From NCBI GenBank assembly GCA_014730295.1, contig WJIN01000045.1, forward strand, positions 1 to 24,341: a DNA stretch of 24,341 bases, written 5' to 3'. Shown piece after piece: positions 15,861-22,677 of this stretch (the first letter of the stretch is position 1; the number at the start of each line of letters is the position of its first letter). The stretch comes from Promethearchaeota archaeon (GTDB lineage Archaea > Asgardarchaeota > Lokiarchaeia > Sigynarchaeales > SOKP01). The position numbers were made by a program, and so were the translations under genes. The notes below the pieces were generated by a model. That model had not been told where the DNA came from. It did not search any database and saw only the letters and a list, made by a program, of their open reading frames with translations.

Positions 15861-16329
15861 TTAACTTGATTTGGTATTAGTGATATTCCGAATAATAGAT
15901 TTTATCGATTTGAACAATTGGGCAATTTTTTTTTCTTTTAATTCATTAAATGCTATATAATCCAAATTTTCTGAATATATAGACAAATTTTTAACATATT
16001 GAGGATAAAGAGGCGAATTGATTATATGATTTCTGATTTAAGCTAAAAGATGACCCGGTAAAGTATAGGTGTTATCTATCTCTTCGAAATAATACTTAAG
16101 TTGATTAAATGGCATTTTGTTCCATTTTAATAGACTCTCATGGGTTATTAGTTTTGCATATCTAATTTGATTTTTTTGCGATATTTGAATTTCTATAATT
16201 ATGTTGAATTATCAAAATTGTTCCTTTTTTCCAATGTTGAAAGTGTTTTTGGAGTATGGATATGTTATTTATTGAATTACCTATTATATTTACAGAATTG
16301 TTTTAATTAATGAACCTATATAGTTGCAT
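15861..16329 (-). pseudogene. Broken gene of unknown family
   Basis: The minus strand shows protein-like sequence across two frames. From ATG 16329 the frame begins MQLYRFIN and meets TAA at 16303-16305. It then reads ISILQKHFQHWKKGTILIIQ to a stop at 16163. Around 16180-16210 the protein-like sequence moves to another frame, giving IRYAKLITHESLLKWNKMPF, NQLKYYFEEIDNTYTLPGH, then TAA at 16038-16040. The same frame continues with NSPLYPQYVKNLSIYSENLD and YIAFNELKEKKIAQLFKSIK to the stop at 15861. Composition and the alternation of charged and hydrophobic residues look coding, but no single open frame has a start. The simplest reading is a gene of about 155 residues broken by two stops and one frameshift. 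I do not recognise the family. Confidence 0.45.
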
Positions 16330-16960
16330 TTATGCGTATTAATTTGTAAAGAATTGTAACTAAAGTAATTATTGAATATGTTTTACTATAAAATATTGTT
16401 ATTTGAATTATTAGCAACAGAATATATTATAGATGGAAGGATTTTAATGAAATGTTTATAATAATTAGTAATAATTAGCCGGAATTTTGCTGAGACTTAT
16501 TCATATATCAATATATTAAATACAATTCTTTTCAAGATCAAATATTTTGGTTTAGATTTATTTTCTACTAATTTAATTATTACTATTACTTAGAATAGAT
16601 TCATATTTATTTTTTCTAATAATTTCAAGGCCTTTTTTATAATGAGAAAAAAGAATTTTAGCCAATATTCATTCTGATGAGCTCATACGTTCAATTTAAT
16701 TAGATAATATATAAATAAAAAAAAATCCGAAAATTTTGATATTTTTTTGATCCCAAAAAAAGGATTCAGAATCATTATTTTTGAAAATATACTAATTTTT
16801 ATACTAATTTTAGACAAAATTAAGCATAAGATCCTTCAATTCTGCTATTAAATCTAATATTCTTACCTCTAAGCAGTTTTAATTTAATCAAACGTTTTTT
16901 TATATATTTCAAGAGCCGTAAAAGTAATTTATAGAATCGTAATCTAGAGTAAGTTATGTA
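16330..16960. other. Gene-poor AT-rich stretch with possible gene debris
   Basis: There is no intact gene here. On the minus strand, 16573-16686 reads MSSSE, then TGA, then ILAKILFSHYKKGLEIIRKN and KYESILSNSNN before a stop. This could be another short decayed fragment. Otherwise there are only A/T-rich tracts such as the A-run at 16719-16725; no hairpin, repeat array or RNA gene was recognised. Confidence 0.4.
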
Positions 16961-16964
16961 ATCA

Positions 16965-16992
16965 TTTACATATTTTACAAATAATATTTACA
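16965..16992 (+). repeat. Three direct TTTACA repeats before the ArsR-type regulator
   Basis: TTTACA occurs at 16965-16970, 16974-16979 and 16987-16992; the last two are extended as TTTACAAAT. They lie 29-56 bases upstream of the TATA-like box at 17021. That is a plausible position for an operator or activator site, perhaps for autoregulation by the downstream regulator. In such AT-rich DNA chance cannot be excluded. Confidence 0.35.
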
Positions 16993-17019
16993 AATGAATA
17001 TCCAAAAGTTTTTAACCAA

Positions 17020-17029
17020 CATATAAAAG
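17020..17029 (+). promoter_or_regulatory. TATA-like box of the ArsR-type regulator gene
   Basis: CATATAAAAGG is a close match to an archaeal TATA box. It lies about 70 bases before ATG 17095, implying a leader of about 45 bases. Position and composition only. Confidence 0.5.
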
Positions 17030-17094
17030 GATAAAATTACTTACTAAATTTGTTAAAGTAATGAAAATTTTTGATAAGGGTTATGTAAAAAACT

Positions 17095-17433
17095 ATGGAA
17101 ATTAACGAATTAACCGAAAGTGAATTTTTAGAGGTAGGTTTATTAGAAAATAATGCTGATTTGCTTGTTATAGAATCAGATGAACATATTGAGTTAATTG
17201 TGAAAGCCCTTTCTTCCAAAACGAGGCGTCAGATCCTCCAATGCATTCGCGCAGGACCTATGGATGTATCCAACATAGCAGCTGCGTTAGATATGACGGA
17301 GGCAAATATCTCTGCCCAAATTAAAAAGCTGGAAGAGGCCCAATTAATCTTTTGTGAATACAGCTCTGGAAAGCATGGAGTTCGTAAGATCAGCAAGATC
17401 AAATACAATCAATTATTGCTTAATTTCGCTTAA
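17095..17433 (+). CDS. ArsR-type winged-helix transcriptional regulator
   Basis: A 112-residue protein. Residues 33-106 form a winged helix: IVKALSSKTRRQILQCI is helix 1, MDVSNIAAALDMTEANISAQ spans helices 2 and 3, where the recognition helix carries ANISAQIKKLEEA, and ISKIKY ends the wing. About 30 acidic residues precede it (ELTESEFLEVGLLENNADLL). No cysteine pair for metal sensing is visible; the two Cys (50 and 87) are apart and not in a known ArsR metal site. The effector is therefore unknown. It is probably a homodimeric DNA-binding repressor or activator. It has a good TATA-like box and three TTTACA repeats upstream. No linked target gene is obvious; the two small genes downstream on the same strand are candidates. 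Confidence 0.88.
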   Translation: MEINELTESEFLEVGLLENNADLLVIESDEHIELIVKALSSKTRRQILQCIRAGPMDVSNIAAALDMTEANISAQIKKLEEAQLIFCEYSSGKHGVRKISKIKYNQLLLNFA

Positions 17434-17720
17434 GGCGCAAGATTTAATGATATTATTTTCAAAAATAAGCTTTTTCTAATTAAGATAATAAGAAATATTT
17501 AGAAAATTATTCAGAAAAAACCCAATAATACCATTAATAACTCGTTTTAGATATATTTGTTATAACTATTTCATTAGAATGATTTGGTATGGCAAATAAA
17601 TTCTTGATTCATGGCGAGGTAGTTTAAATGAATTTATTTGTATCTCCATCTGAAAATTTCTTCAAAATTTTTCTCAACTGCTCCTGAAGATTTATCTAAT
17701 AATTATTTGCAATGCATATT
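17434..17720. other. AT-rich intergenic DNA, no gene seen
   Basis: Between the regulator and the first small unknown gene. It contains only very short open frames (for example 19 codons from 17628). No RNA gene or hairpin was recognised. The repeat cluster just downstream is listed separately. Confidence 0.5.
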
Positions 17721-17721
17721 C

Positions 17722-17755
17722 AGTCCAAAATTAGTCCAAACTCCTCTAGTCCAAA
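17722..17755 (+). repeat. Three direct AGTCCAAA repeats
   Basis: AGTCCAAA occurs exactly at 17722-17729, 17733-17740 and 17748-17755 (start spacings 11 and 15). It sits just upstream of an AT-rich TATA-like stretch (TTTAAATAATTTAA, 17765-17778) and the gene starting at 17811. Three copies of an eight-base word with two C in such AT-rich DNA are unlikely by chance. The arrangement fits an activator or repressor binding site. Confidence 0.5.
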
Positions 17756-17810
17756 TTATGTTTGTTTAAATAATTTAAGTTAGACGAAGAACAAATATGA
17801 TTTTTTTATA

Positions 17811-18131
17811 ATGAAAAAGACACCATCTCGTGAGCAAGATTTAGTTGAAAAATATTTGGAAAAACTAAAGTTGCTAGAATCTCAGGAAAAAGTGAATAGC
17901 TTAAATCAAAAATATAAATACAAAATAATAGACCAACTAACTCAGCTTTTATTTAAACATAAAGATTCCAAAGAAATGTATGTGAGCATTAGCAACTTGA
18001 TAAATTTATTTTTAAATTTCCCTGAAAGTACATATCCAATCGATGTTTTTTCTCTTAAAGAAAAGGATGGAAAACTTACTAAAGATGAATATAGAAAAAT
18101 TCTCCTGAAAGAAATTTCTCGTGGAAAATAG
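17811..18131 (+). CDS. Small helical protein of unknown function (106 residues)
   Basis: A 106-residue, soluble, lysine-rich helical protein. Residues 1-35 are a charged helix (VEKYLEKLKLLESQEKV). A more hydrophobic central part follows (MYVSISNLINLFLNFPES), and the C-terminal segment is KLTKDEYRKILLKEISRGK. No known motif. It has a TATA-like box about 40 bases upstream and three AGTCCAAA repeats before that, so it appears to have its own regulated promoter. No clear Shine-Dalgarno site precedes the ATG. The next gene on the same strand ends in a loosely similar way (KLSK, then YKNILSKELE), which may reflect a common origin or a shared partner, but the match is short. Confidence 0.65.
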   Translation: MKKTPSREQDLVEKYLEKLKLLESQEKVNSLNQKYKYKIIDQLTQLLFKHKDSKEMYVSISNLINLFLNFPESTYPIDVFSLKEKDGKLTKDEYRKILLKEISRGK

Positions 18132-18279
18132 CATCCAGATTATACTAAAATGAAGTCCAATTCAACCTTAAAGGATTTAATAAATTTCTGTATGAGAATA
18201 AATCAGAAAATTTGTCGTCTCATTTAATTTATAAGAGGAAAAAATCTTTGGAGGATAGAGAATCTAGAAGGTGAAAAAA

Positions 18280-18507
18280 GTGAGTAATAAAAGTCATCAG
18301 GTTGAGGATAACACTATTTTTCCGGTAATGTTGGATGATCCTTTTCCGAATATTCGAAAATTGGTTGTATCTTTTAAAGAATTTTTAAGAGAGAATAATT
18401 CAAAAAATTTATTGGACTCGGAGGAAAAAAATCATAAAAAAGATACAAAAAAGCTCTCGAAAGGAGATAATAATTATAAGAATATTCTTTCAAAAGAGCT
18501 CGAATAA
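18280..18507 (+). CDS. Small charged protein of unknown function (about 75 residues)
   Basis: A short gene for a hydrophilic protein with an ordered-looking start (TIFPVMLDDPFPNIRKLVVS) and a lysine-rich, probably disordered C-terminal half. Two in-frame GTG starts exist, at 18271 and 18280. I choose 18280 because AAGGTGA (18268-18274) lies five bases before it and overlaps the upstream GTG. A GGAGG at 18250-18254 is too far from 18271 for normal use. No known domain. It may be co-transcribed with the 106-residue gene 150 bases upstream. Coding status is moderate, based on the ribosome site and on protein-like composition. Confidence 0.55.
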   Translation: MSNKSHQVEDNTIFPVMLDDPFPNIRKLVVSFKEFLRENNSKNLLDSEEKNHKKDTKKLSKGDNNYKNILSKELE

Positions 18508-18557
18508 GTAAATCCTGTTGTTCTTCTTTTCAATTTGCTATTAATTCATGAGTATAT

Positions 18558-19697
18558 TTAAAAATAAGATATTAATGTTTCTTTGGCTTTATCAAGGTGT
18601 CCTAATTTGGTCTCTTTAATTTTTTCTAAGTTTTCTTCAATTCCAAGCTTCTCAATTCTTTCTGTTAGTTTGTAAAATGGGGAATTTTTTATTCGTTTTA
18701 GTATGCTTGAATTTTTTTTGTCAAAGTTCTCCAATAAAAATTCAATAGGTTCAACTTCTTTCTCTCCAAGCATCTCCTGAAGGATACTGATCAAAAGTGT
18801 GTCAAAAGTGATTCTCAAAATATCCTCCTTATCTTTTTCTGAATCTTTTGAGATCAATACTTCTTTAAGAATTTTTATGGAATCGAGAGACAAATCGATG
18901 GCATCATGAGCAATAGTTTTAATTCGAGGATTGAATTCTCTATTTTTCGATGCTCTCAAACTCAATGCTGAAAGAGCCTTATATTCTGCCGCTAAATGTA
19001 ATAATCGACTTTTCGCATTCTTCATTATTCCGACATAATCGGTCTCTTGTATCAGATCTTCAACATTTTCAATAGCTTTTTCAAAATATTTTGAAATGTC
19101 CTGATATTTTTTCGCCGCCGGTTCATATTTTTCCATATTTAGGAGTTTAAGTGCCCGTTTCTCCTCGGTATGATAAAGCTCATCAAATTTGTTGACTTTC
19201 ATTAAAGCCTTTAAAATTAGTCTCTCGCCCTCATCCTTGCTTGTACTCGTGCGTTCTAATGCTTGTCCCGCTCGAAGTAATAGTTCAGAGGATAAATTGT
19301 AGTATTCTTCTGGATCGATATTATAGAAATGATCTGATGCTTTTTTCCATGATTGTCCCGCTGTTTCATAATCTTTCATATTGTACGATAAGTTACCAAG
19401 TTGCATTAGGAGTTTTGCGGAGATTTCATGGAGATCCAGCTCTTCAGTCTTTCTTATGATCGATTTAAGTCGATACATAGCTTGAATATTGTTTTTAAAT
19501 CGGGAGATAATAGAAGAGATCTTTATAAAAAGCTCATCAAGCTTCATATAGCTTCCCAAATCAAGATATTTTTGGGCTGCTTTTTCATAGAGATCTATAG
19601 CTTCCTTTCCTTTTCCTTCATTTACCAGATCTTCAGCCCTGTCGATTAATCTCAAAGCCTCAATTTCAATTTCTTCCCGGTCATGATGATTTATCAT
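18558..19697 (-). CDS. TPR / SNAP-like helical-repeat protein
   Basis: A 379-residue all-helical protein. Successive helix pairs look like tetratricopeptide-type repeats: AIDLYEKAAQKYLDLGSY (about 37-54), MQLGNLSYNMKDYETAGQSW (103-122), AGQALERTSTSKDEGERLIL (147-166) and MEKYEPAAKKYQDISKYFEK (193-212). A final helical bundle lies at about 240-379. The repeat style (YEKAAQKYLDLG) recalls alpha-SNAP and Sec17-type proteins, and SNAP-like proteins have been noted in Asgard archaea. TPR proteins serve as protein-protein scaffolds, so the partner cannot be named. GGGGA lies 7-11 bases before the ATG. It lies downstream of the MtrH-family gene on the same strand with a 147-base AT-rich gap, so it is probably a separate unit. 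Confidence 0.7.
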   Translation of the reverse strand: MINHHDREEIEIEALRLIDRAEDLVNEGKGKEAIDLYEKAAQKYLDLGSYMKLDELFIKISSIISRFKNNIQAMYRLKSIIRKTEELDLHEISAKLLMQLGNLSYNMKDYETAGQSWKKASDHFYNIDPEEYYNLSSELLLRAGQALERTSTSKDEGERLILKALMKVNKFDELYHTEEKRALKLLNMEKYEPAAKKYQDISKYFEKAIENVEDLIQETDYVGIMKNAKSRLLHLAAEYKALSALSLRASKNREFNPRIKTIAHDAIDLSLDSIKILKEVLISKDSEKDKEDILRITFDTLLISILQEMLGEKEVEPIEFLLENFDKKNSSILKRIKNSPFYKLTERIEKLGIEENLEKIKETKLGHLDKAKETLISYF

Positions 19698-19844
19698 TTT
19701 TTTCCCCTATACTCTGTGAGAATAATTTTTTGGTTGTATACATACAATTAAAACACAGTGTAAAATAACCAATATAATATTAAAATGTTGTTCTTATACA
19801 TGTAAAAAATAAATTTTGATATAAAACTATTTAGTTTTAAATAT

Positions 19845-20720
19845 CTATTCTAAGAGTTTGATGTTTTTCTCTTTCAATATTTGTTTAAATTTAAAAGATT
19901 GGTATGCGGACGAGAAAGATTCTGTTGCATCTTCAATAGCACCATAAAAAATGAAATTTGAATACCAAGTTGCAATAAACATTATGCTTGCTCTCCGATA
20001 TTTAGTATGGAATTTTTTATTTAATCGTGGAGAGGAATATTGAAATAGAAATAAATTGGAAGCGGTTCCTACAGGGAGTCGTAAAGATTCACTTATGAGT
20101 TGTTGTGTTTCAAGAATATATGCCAAGGATTCCAAATTAGTCACCCCTCCGTCTACCCAGATCTTATCAACTCCCAATTGTCTTATTCCTTCAATTAAAT
20201 TCACATTTTTTGGTTCCCGTTTTTTTACAAGATAGTTATAACGCTGAGTGGAGGTCATACTCTCTGAACCCAGAATTAAAATAACGACAGTTTCTATTTT
20301 ATTATTTTTTAACAAATCCAGTTCTTTTTTATTTTTTAGATTCGAAATAGTGTTGTAAATATATTCGTTGGATTTTATTCCCCTTTCTTTAAGATGAATT
20401 ATTCCCGCTTTTCTTGCTTCAAAGGTACCTCCTAATACAAAAGGAGGTTCATAATTATCTAAATAAAAATCTAAATATTTTTTCATTGTATCGGGATCTG
20501 GCGCAGATAATTCGATCATTCCAGGTATTTTATATTTTGAAGATAATTTAAAATGATTATCTATCCTCTTTTTAGCTTTAACCTCGCTAAAGTTTACTGG
20601 ATTTTCTCTCTCAAGAATAGTCTCCCCGTCATAAAAAATGGTCCCAATAAGTACGGGAGGAAGTTCAAAATGCCCCATCCCCATTTCAAAATCACCATAT
20701 TGATATGTTTCTAACGGCAT
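19845..20720 (-). CDS. MtrH-family methyltransferase homologue, divergent and free-standing
   Basis: A 291-residue TIM-barrel protein of the MtrH/MtgA family, which moves methyl groups between a corrinoid protein and tetrahydromethanopterin or tetrahydrofolate. Family landmarks: PPVLIGTIFYDGETI (residues 21-35), MKKYLDFY (79-86), YIYNTISN (120-127), LPVGTASN (215-222) and FYGAIEDA (258-265), matching the YGPIE-type motif of MtrH. Several normally acidic positions differ: PFVLGGTF stands where MtrH has PF-x-I-D-S, and VDGGVTN where MtrH has VDT-[AS]-V-x-D. The cofactor or substrate may thus have changed. No other Mtr subunit, corrinoid protein or substrate-specific methyltransferase is in the window. 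The gene lies 76 bases after the VWA/zinc-finger gene on the same strand, so the two may be co-transcribed. Confidence 0.82.
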   Translation of the reverse strand: MPLETYQYGDFEMGMGHFELPPVLIGTIFYDGETILERENPVNFSEVKAKKRIDNHFKLSSKYKIPGMIELSAPDPDTMKKYLDFYLDNYEPPFVLGGTFEARKAGIIHLKERGIKSNEYIYNTISNLKNKKELDLLKNNKIETVVILILGSESMTSTQRYNYLVKKREPKNVNLIEGIRQLGVDKIWVDGGVTNLESLAYILETQQLISESLRLPVGTASNLFLFQYSSPRLNKKFHTKYRRASIMFIATWYSNFIFYGAIEDATESFSSAYQSFKFKQILKEKNIKLLE

Positions 20721-20796
20721 CTTTCTATTCTTAGAGATTATTTCAGTTAATAATAAGTTTATGATATAGTTATGAAAGAAAATTACTTACGAAAAT

Positions 20797-21999
20797 TTAA
20801 TTCAATACCAGTTTTGATCCACAATTCTTACAAATTTTATTATATAATTTTTCAAAACAATCTTTATGATAAAGAGTCCCGCAGTCAGAATTACCGCATT
20901 TTACAACGTCTTGGTCTTCCTCAAAAATCATATTACATACCGGACAAGAATTATACATCGCTTCATCTCCCAACTCTGAAGCTTTCTTCTGAATAGCTCT
21001 AACTTTTTTTCGATCTCCGGATTCAATATCTATATTTGTCGAAGTACCAGAAAGAACCTTTAATTTTTGAGCTTGACTAACTTCTGAGGGAATTTTTAGA
21101 AGGTAAAAACAATGAGGACATCTCACAGTTCCCGATCTCTTCAGTTTAGGCTCATCTTGAGAGTCTGCCCAACCAGCAAGACAATGGATATGAAACGGCG
21201 TCATACAATTAGGACAATATCTTCCTGTGATATAAAACGAACCTTTTGTAATAGGATCGCTATCCGAAAAACAAATAGAACATTTTTTATAATCCGCCAT
21301 CCCTCGAATATGTTTTATCCTTTGTTCATCGTCTTTTGTAAGATCTTGGACTCTTAATAGGTTTGCAGCAATTTTTCTAAGAAATTTAGGATTTTCGATT
21401 AAAGTTTTTGTTTTAGTATTTGATGATTTAAGATTAGAGCGGGCAAAATCAAGAGCCGATTGTTTCAAAGTCTCAATATCATTAATATAATAATATCTCC
21501 CATTAGAAACATCACTGAGACGTTTTAATATATTTAAATGACTTGCTTCTCCTAATCGAAATGTATCTATTTTGATATTTAATTCATTTGCCAGTCTGGA
21601 CATCTTTATTGGATCAACTGCGGTGGTTGTAAAATTTCCGTCTGAAATTAGCAGGATTCTTGGAAGCTTGGCAGAAACCTTTCGTAATTCTTCTATGATC
21701 ATTTTAATAGATACAGCCAGAGCATCCCCCATGGCAGATTCTCCTTCAATTTTAAGAGAATCAAGTGTATTAAGAATCTCACTTTCCACAGAAGTGAAAT
21801 TTAGAAGTTTTTCTGGATTAGTAGAAAATCGAATAATTGCAAATGAACTGGCAGGATCAAGGGATAAACGTTCTGAAACTAACTTTTTCAAGGCATCTAC
21901 ACTGCACGCTAATCGTGAAGGAGAATAATCACTCCGATACATCGAACGAGAGGTATCAATACATATTACCACATTTTCAGGGTATCTTTGATCAGACAC
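20797..21999 (-). CDS. VWA domain protein with two C4HC3 (RING/PHD-like) zinc fingers
   Basis: A 400-residue protein. Residues 8-190 form a VWA domain: MIDAS IDTSRSM (Asp15, Ser17, Ser19), GESAMGDAL (Ser89 in place of the usual Thr) and LISDGNF (Asp120). Two zinc fingers follow. The first uses Cys240, 243, 262, 265, His270, Cys273, 294 and 297 (FHIHCLAGWAD has the RING-like H-x2-C-L-x2-W). The second uses Cys352, 355, 368, 373, His378, Cys381, 390 and 393 and ends almost at the C-terminus. VWA followed by treble-clef zinc modules is the layout of the TFIIH subunit Ssl1/p44, and RING-like fingers are also ubiquitin E3 modules; either link is inference. The start is GTG 21999 with AGGT 8 bases upstream. 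No membrane segment; cytoplasmic. Confidence 0.85.
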   Translation of the reverse strand: MSDQRYPENVVICIDTSRSMYRSDYSPSRLACSVDALKKLVSERLSLDPASSFAIIRFSTNPEKLLNFTSVESEILNTLDSLKIEGESAMGDALAVSIKMIIEELRKVSAKLPRILLISDGNFTTTAVDPIKMSRLANELNIKIDTFRLGEASHLNILKRLSDVSNGRYYYINDIETLKQSALDFARSNLKSSNTKTKTLIENPKFLRKIAANLLRVQDLTKDDEQRIKHIRGMADYKKCSICFSDSDPITKGSFYITGRYCPNCMTPFHIHCLAGWADSQDEPKLKRSGTVRCPHCFYLLKIPSEVSQAQKLKVLSGTSTNIDIESGDRKKVRAIQKKASELGDEAMYNSCPVCNMIFEEDQDVVKCGNSDCGTLYHKDCFEKLYNKICKNCGSKLVLN

Positions 22000-22183
22000 A
22001 GCTTTAAACCTAAAGTTTTTCCTATTAGAGAATAGATATTTTTAAAGTCCTAATTAAATAATAGATTTTGTATTTATTTAGTTAAGTATTATGAAATAAT
22101 TTTAAAATCCTATCTGAAGCCATCTAATTTTTTTGTCTGATTCCAAGAAAGTAAAATATCTAAAAAGCCCTCAAATTTTATTC

Positions 22184-22375
22184 TTAATCAACCGTAAATC
22201 CTAATACGCTTCCATCTGATTTTGATACTTGAACACGATATACCTTTCCTCCTCCCGAAAAAGTAACAAGCCACTTGACGATTTTATCCTCGTTTTTATC
22301 CAAACTGAACTCTTTATGTCCATTTTTTTCCAAATATTCAGTTGCGATAGCTTCTGCTTCTTCAGATGAAACCAT
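22184..22375 (-). CDS. Small PepSY-like domain protein (63 residues)
   Basis: A single PepSY-like unit. The helix SSEEAEAIATEYLEKNG is followed by strands WLVTFSGGGKVYRVQVSKSDGSVLGFTVD, the usual helix plus beta-hairpin ending in a D-G-x-V-[LI] turn. PepSY domains are often inhibitory or ligand-binding modules of secreted or membrane proteins. Here it has no signal peptide and no membrane anchor, so a cytoplasmic binding protein is likely. AAGGT lies about 10 bases before ATG 22375. It stands alone, with wide gaps on both sides. Confidence 0.75.
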   Translation of the reverse strand: MVSSEEAEAIATEYLEKNGHKEFSLDKNEDKIVKWLVTFSGGGKVYRVQVSKSDGSVLGFTVD

Positions 22376-22642
22376 GTTCTTTTTTACCTTTCCATTTTAC
22401 TTTTATTTCACAAAAAAACCAGTACTACTTAAAATATTTTATTTTTAATTTTTATTAAACTTTTTAGCTAATTATTTTTCTCCAAATAAATCTTGTTTTT
22501 TATTGATGAATGTGTCAAAAATAGAATAATAGAGAACATAATAATAATGTTGAATGTTAATATCTAAAATACCATTTATAACATGACCATAAAAATAAAT
22601 ACTAAAATAAGAATATAAATAAATAGCATAGCACTAATATTC
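22376..22642. other. AT-rich intergenic DNA between two outward-facing genes
   Basis: Divergent spacer between the PepSY-like gene (minus) and the GTPase gene (plus). Only very short open frames occur (for example about 23 codons on the minus strand near 22480-22552). It should hold both promoters; no RNA gene or repeat was recognised. Confidence 0.5.
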
Positions 22643-22650
22643 TTATAAGA
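22643..22650 (+). promoter_or_regulatory. TATA-like box of the GTPase gene
   Basis: TTATAAGA lies 28-35 bases before ATG 22678, and no Shine-Dalgarno site precedes that ATG. Together this suggests a leaderless or nearly leaderless transcript. Inferred from spacing only. Confidence 0.45.
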
Positions 22651-22677
22651 ATAATAACAACTTAATCTGATGTCTAT

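Noticed and set aside
15690..17094. CRISPR array or insertion sequence in the largest gap
   Set aside because: There is no regularly spaced repeat and no terminal inverted repeats or transposase-like frame; only AT tracts and decayed coding fragments were seen.
18150..18230. Plus-strand 25-codon frame between the two small genes at 17811 and 18280
   Set aside because: It is too short, with no ribosome site and no recognisable motif.
21112..21928. Plus-strand open frames opposite the VWA/zinc-finger gene
   Set aside because: They are shadow frames; the minus strand carries the VWA MIDAS and all sixteen zinc ligands.
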